NCBI GenBank assembly: GCA_038206985.1
Contig: JBBRAH010000013.1
Coordinates: 1-64,000, forward strand
DNA: 64,000 bases
Direction of reading: 5' to 3'
Source of the DNA: CAXMST01 sp038206985
GTDB taxonomy: Bacteria > Actinomycetota > Thermoleophilia > Solirubrobacterales > 70-9
Numbering within the stretch: position 1 is the first letter of the stretch; every line of letters starts with the position of its first letter. The notes under the pieces are model-generated. The model worked only from the letters and a program-made list of their open reading frames with translations. It ran no database searches and was not told the origin of the DNA. The position numbers and the translations under genes were made by a program. Shown here one piece after another: positions 61,713 through 64,000 of this stretch.

Positions 61713-62833
61713 AGACGCGCTCGGCCGTGTTGCGGGCAATGGGCTCCCCCGGCCCCTACGCCGACTCCAGGCCCCTGGAGATCCTCGAACTCGAACTCGA
61801 CGGCCCGGGTCCGGGCGAGATCCTCGTCGAGGTCGGCGCCGCCGGGCTCTGCCACTCCGACCTCTCGGTCATCAACGGCTCGCGACCGCGGGTGATGCCG
61901 ATGGCACTCGGCCACGAGGCCGCCGGCGAGGTTTCTGCGGTGGGAGCCGGGGTCACGTCCCTGGCCCCCGGCGACCACGTGGTACTCGCTTTCGTGCCGG
62001 CCTGCGGCGCCTGCAGTCCGTGCCGGACCGGCCGCGCGGCGCTCTGCGAGCCGGGCGCCACCGCCAACGCCAGGGGCACGCTGCTCTCCGGCGAGATCCG
62101 CCTGCACGGCGACGACGGCCAACCGCTCTACCACCACCTCGGCGTCTCAGCCTTCAGCGAGCGGATCGTCGTCTCCGAGCGTTCGGCGATCAAGGTCGAT
62201 CGCGAGCTCCCCTGGGAGATCGCCTCGCTGTTCGGATGCGCCGTGCTCACCGGGGTCGGGGCCGCGACGCGCAGCGCCGACATCCGGCCCGGCGAGAGCG
62301 TCGCGATTTTCGGCCTCGGCGGGGTCGGGCTCGCCGCGCTGATGGGCGCCGTCGTGGCCGGCGCCGAGCGGATCGTCGCCATCGATCTGGTGCCTGAGAA
62401 GCTGACACTGGCCACCGAACTCGGTGCGACGAGCACGGTCGAAGCTGGCCCCGGAGCGGTCGAAGCCGTCCGCGAGGCGACCGACGGCGGCGCCGACAAG
62501 GCGGTCGAAACCGTCGGCAGCGCCGCGGTGGTTGCCGACGCCTATGCAGCCACACGACGCGGTGGCACCACCGTCACCGTCGGCCTCCCCCACCCTGAGC
62601 AGATGCTCGAGATCGCGGCCGTCAGCCTGGTCGCGGAGGAACGGACGCTGAAGGGCTCCTATCTGGGCTCCTGCGTCCCGGCCGAGGACATCCCCCGATT
62701 CATCGCCCTGCACAAGGCGGGCCGACTGCCGGTAGAGCGGCTGCTGAGCGGCACGCTGGCGCTCGAAGATGTGAACCAGGCATTCGATCGGCTCGCGAGT
62801 GGCGAGGCCGCCCGGCAAGCGATCGTCTTCTAG
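61709..62833 (+). CDS. Zinc-dependent alcohol dehydrogenase, class III/MDR
   Basis: 374 residues from GTG 61709. MDR motifs: GAAGLCHSDLSVINGSRP (catalytic Cys and neighbours), MALGHEAAGEVSAVG (catalytic His/Glu), the structural-zinc Cys loop PACGACSPCRTGRAALC, NAD loop IFGLGGVGLAALMGAV and AIDLVPEKLTLA. It resembles bacterial S-(hydroxymethyl)mycothiol/aryl-alcohol dehydrogenases, but the exact substrate is not shown. Its 4-base overlap with the thioesterase suggests a shared catabolic or detoxifying route. Confidence 0.92.
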   Translation: MKTRSAVLRAMGSPGPYADSRPLEILELELDGPGPGEILVEVGAAGLCHSDLSVINGSRPRVMPMALGHEAAGEVSAVGAGVTSLAPGDHVVLAFVPACGACSPCRTGRAALCEPGATANARGTLLSGEIRLHGDDGQPLYHHLGVSAFSERIVVSERSAIKVDRELPWEIASLFGCAVLTGVGAATRSADIRPGESVAIFGLGGVGLAALMGAVVAGAERIVAIDLVPEKLTLATELGATSTVEAGPGAVEAVREATDGGADKAVETVGSAAVVADAYAATRRGGTTVTVGLPHPEQMLEIAAVSLVAEERTLKGSYLGSCVPAEDIPRFIALHKAGRLPVERLLSGTLALEDVNQAFDRLASGEAARQAIVF

Positions 62834-62850
62834 CGCCTGAGGGACACGAG

Positions 62851-62866
62851 TGTGAGATCGATCACA
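62851..62866. promoter_or_regulatory. CRP/FNR-type binding site
   Basis: TGTGAGATCGATCACA is a perfect TGTGA-N6-TCACA palindrome, the consensus of E. coli CRP and of mycobacterial Crp (Rv3676). It lies 92 bases before the oxidase start and 18 bases after the dehydrogenase stop, so it most likely controls the oxidase gene. Confidence 0.55.
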
Positions 62867-62881
62867 GTCGGCCCACTCTCC

Positions 62882-62899
62882 ACTGGCTGCTCAGCCAGT
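62882..62899. promoter_or_regulatory. 8-bp inverted repeat in the oxidase leader region
   Basis: ACTGGCTG-CT-CAGCCAGT, perfect arms with a 2-base spacer, 15 bases after the CRP-type site. It may be a terminator for the dehydrogenase gene (only a short TTT follows) or a second operator. Confidence 0.4.
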
Positions 62900-62958
62900 T
62901 TCGGGGTAGTCTCAACTTGCGCGCTTCGCGTAACCGCACGACCTTTGAAGGAGAGCCA

Positions 62959-64000
62959 ATGTCAGTTGCCGAGCAGTCCCTGACCGATCGGATCACCTAC
63001 GACGATCTGTACCGCCGCTGGGAGCAGAGCAACTGGTCGGCGACGGCGATCGACTTCAGCGCCGATCGTGAGGGCTGGGAGTCGCTGACCGAGATGCAGC
63101 GCAAATCGGCGATGTGGCTCTACTCGATGTTCTTCTTCGGCGAGGACTCGGTCGCGGACAACCTCTCCCCCTACATCGACGCCGCCCCGACCGAGGAGCA
63201 GAAGTACTTCCTCGCAACCCAGCAGGTGGACGAGGTCCGCCACGCCGTCTTCTTCCATCGCTTCTTCAAAGAGGTGATCGGCGCCGGCGACACCGTCGCC
63301 TCGACACTCGCCTCGACGGAGCCGCACCTCTCCTGGGGCTACCGCAAGGTCTTCGAGCGTCTCGACCGGATGGCCGAGGAGCTGCGCCGCGACCGCTCGC
63401 TGCCCAAGTTCGCCCAGGCGATCACCCTCTACCACCTGATCGTCGAGGCGACGCTCGCCCAGCCGGGCCAGCACTTCATCGAAGATTTCTTCGTCCGCGA
63501 CGGCTCGCTGCCAGGCTTCAGCGAGGGCATGGAGAACGTCTCCCGCGACGAGCAGCGCCACATCGGCTTCGGCGTGAAGGTGCTGAGCGAGCTGGTTCGC
63601 ACCTCGGACGAGGTCAAGGCCGCGATCGACGAACTGATGGCGGAAGTCATGCCGTGGACCTCCTCCGTGTTGGTGCCGCCGAACTGGGACCTCGAATACA
63701 CCCGCTGCTATGGCTTCGAGATGGAGGACATCGCGGAGTTCGGGATCAAGGCGCTCGAGCAGAAATGGCGTGCGATCGGCTACCCGATGGACGAGATGCC
63801 CCCGGGGGTGATTCCGGTTGACTTCTCTCTTCCGCACCGCGAGCGCGGAGCGCAGATGCTCAGCCTGGTCAAGGCCGGCATCATCGGTGAGCCGAAACCG
63901 CCCTCCGAGGTTTCCTCCGATCCCGAGCTGCAGGAGCTGTACTTCGACATGGTTGCCCGCTCGATCGACGACAGCAAGGGCAACGGTTCGCCGTTCACGG
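62959..64000 (+). CDS. R2-like ligand-binding oxidase (R2lox), cut by the right edge
   Basis: 347 residues are visible without a stop. AAGGAG lies 5 bases before the ATG. Ferritin-like di-metal helices supply E62, E92/H95, E163 and E198/H201. The residue 4 after H95 is Phe, so the tyrosyl radical of ribonucleotide-reductase R2 is missing. V65 lies 3 after E62 and Y158 lies 5 before E163, which match the Val72-Tyr162 ether-crosslink pair of R2lox (E69, E102, H105, E167, E202, H205); the E163-E198 spacing of 35 is also identical. It probably holds a Mn/Fe centre and oxidises a long-chain ligand. Known members are about 310 residues, so this C-terminus is longer. A CRP-type site lies upstream. 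Confidence 0.85.
   Translation, partial: MSVAEQSLTDRITYDDLYRRWEQSNWSATAIDFSADREGWESLTEMQRKSAMWLYSMFFFGEDSVADNLSPYIDAAPTEEQKYFLATQQVDEVRHAVFFHRFFKEVIGAGDTVASTLASTEPHLSWGYRKVFERLDRMAEELRRDRSLPKFAQAITLYHLIVEATLAQPGQHFIEDFFVRDGSLPGFSEGMENVSRDEQRHIGFGVKVLSELVRTSDEVKAAIDELMAEVMPWTSSVLVPPNWDLEYTRCYGFEMEDIAEFGIKALEQKWRAIGYPMDEMPPGVIPVDFSLPHRERGAQMLSLVKAGIIGEPKPPSEVSSDPELQELYFDMVARSIDDSKGNGSPFT

Overview
The window is high-GC (about 70 percent) chromosomal DNA that reads as an actinobacterium. The best guess is class Thermoleophilia (Solirubrobacterales). This rests on very dense GC-rich coding, many genes with a TANNNT box a few bases before the start codon (leaderless style), DivIC-type and LytR-CpsA-Psr cell-wall genes, a secreted beta-helix protein with a basic C-terminal module, and tRNAs without encoded CCA. 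There is no rRNA here to fix the taxonomy. Most of the window is ordinary housekeeping DNA. No IS element, prophage or CRISPR array was seen.

Layout. 1-4.7 kb: an anomalous left end (a fragment that looks like an outer-membrane barrel on the minus strand abuts a Gly-rich protein on the plus strand exactly at a GGN tract), then two exported or anchored proteins, a DrrA/DrrB-type ABC exporter and tRNA-Leu(UAA). 4.7-13.8 kb: an ECF sigma factor fused to a zinc anti-sigma-like domain, a metallo-hydrolase, an acetyltransferase, a rhomboid-fold protein lacking its catalytic residues, a GCS2 carboxylate-amine ligase, class I aldolase, a secreted nuclease and an orphan csrA. 13.9-21.3 kb: six overlapping minus-strand genes (flippase, sulfotransferase, GT-B glycosyltransferase, three tandem sulfotransferases) that look like a system for making and exporting a sulfated glycan; this is the most novel locus. 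21.3-31 kb: divIC-like gene, eno, mazG, a PrsA/SurA-like foldase, mfd, enoyl-CoA hydratase, pth and rplY.

31-36.8 kb: trkA followed by three tandem trkH-type genes; the third is broken by a single in-frame TAG at a conserved Trp codon. 36.9-43.5 kb: GDPD, a charged membrane protein, an MFS exporter, prs-glmU, then an HNH endonuclease gene whose start lies inside a perfect 12-bp inverted repeat beside tRNA-Gln(UUG). 43.6-52.7 kb: PucR regulator, a DedA-PAP2 fusion next to ispE, rsmA, tatD, a beta-helix protein, a carboxymuconolactone decarboxylase-like protein and metG. 52.7-64 kb: a UvrD-type helicase with HRDC, rsmI, a ROK kinase, an LCP protein, an FmdB-type zinc ribbon, glyS, a thioesterase/alcohol dehydrogenase pair, a perfect CRP-type palindrome and an R2-like ligand-binding oxidase that runs off the right edge.

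A 59-bp intergenic repeat occurs twice (6785 and 43490), each time just beyond the 3' end of a minus-strand gene. Envelope biology links several loci: the sulfated-glycan cluster, the DedA-PAP2 fusion plus ispE (undecaprenyl carrier supply and recycling), the LCP ligase, and glmU. All functions are inferred from sequence motifs read by eye; no database search was run.
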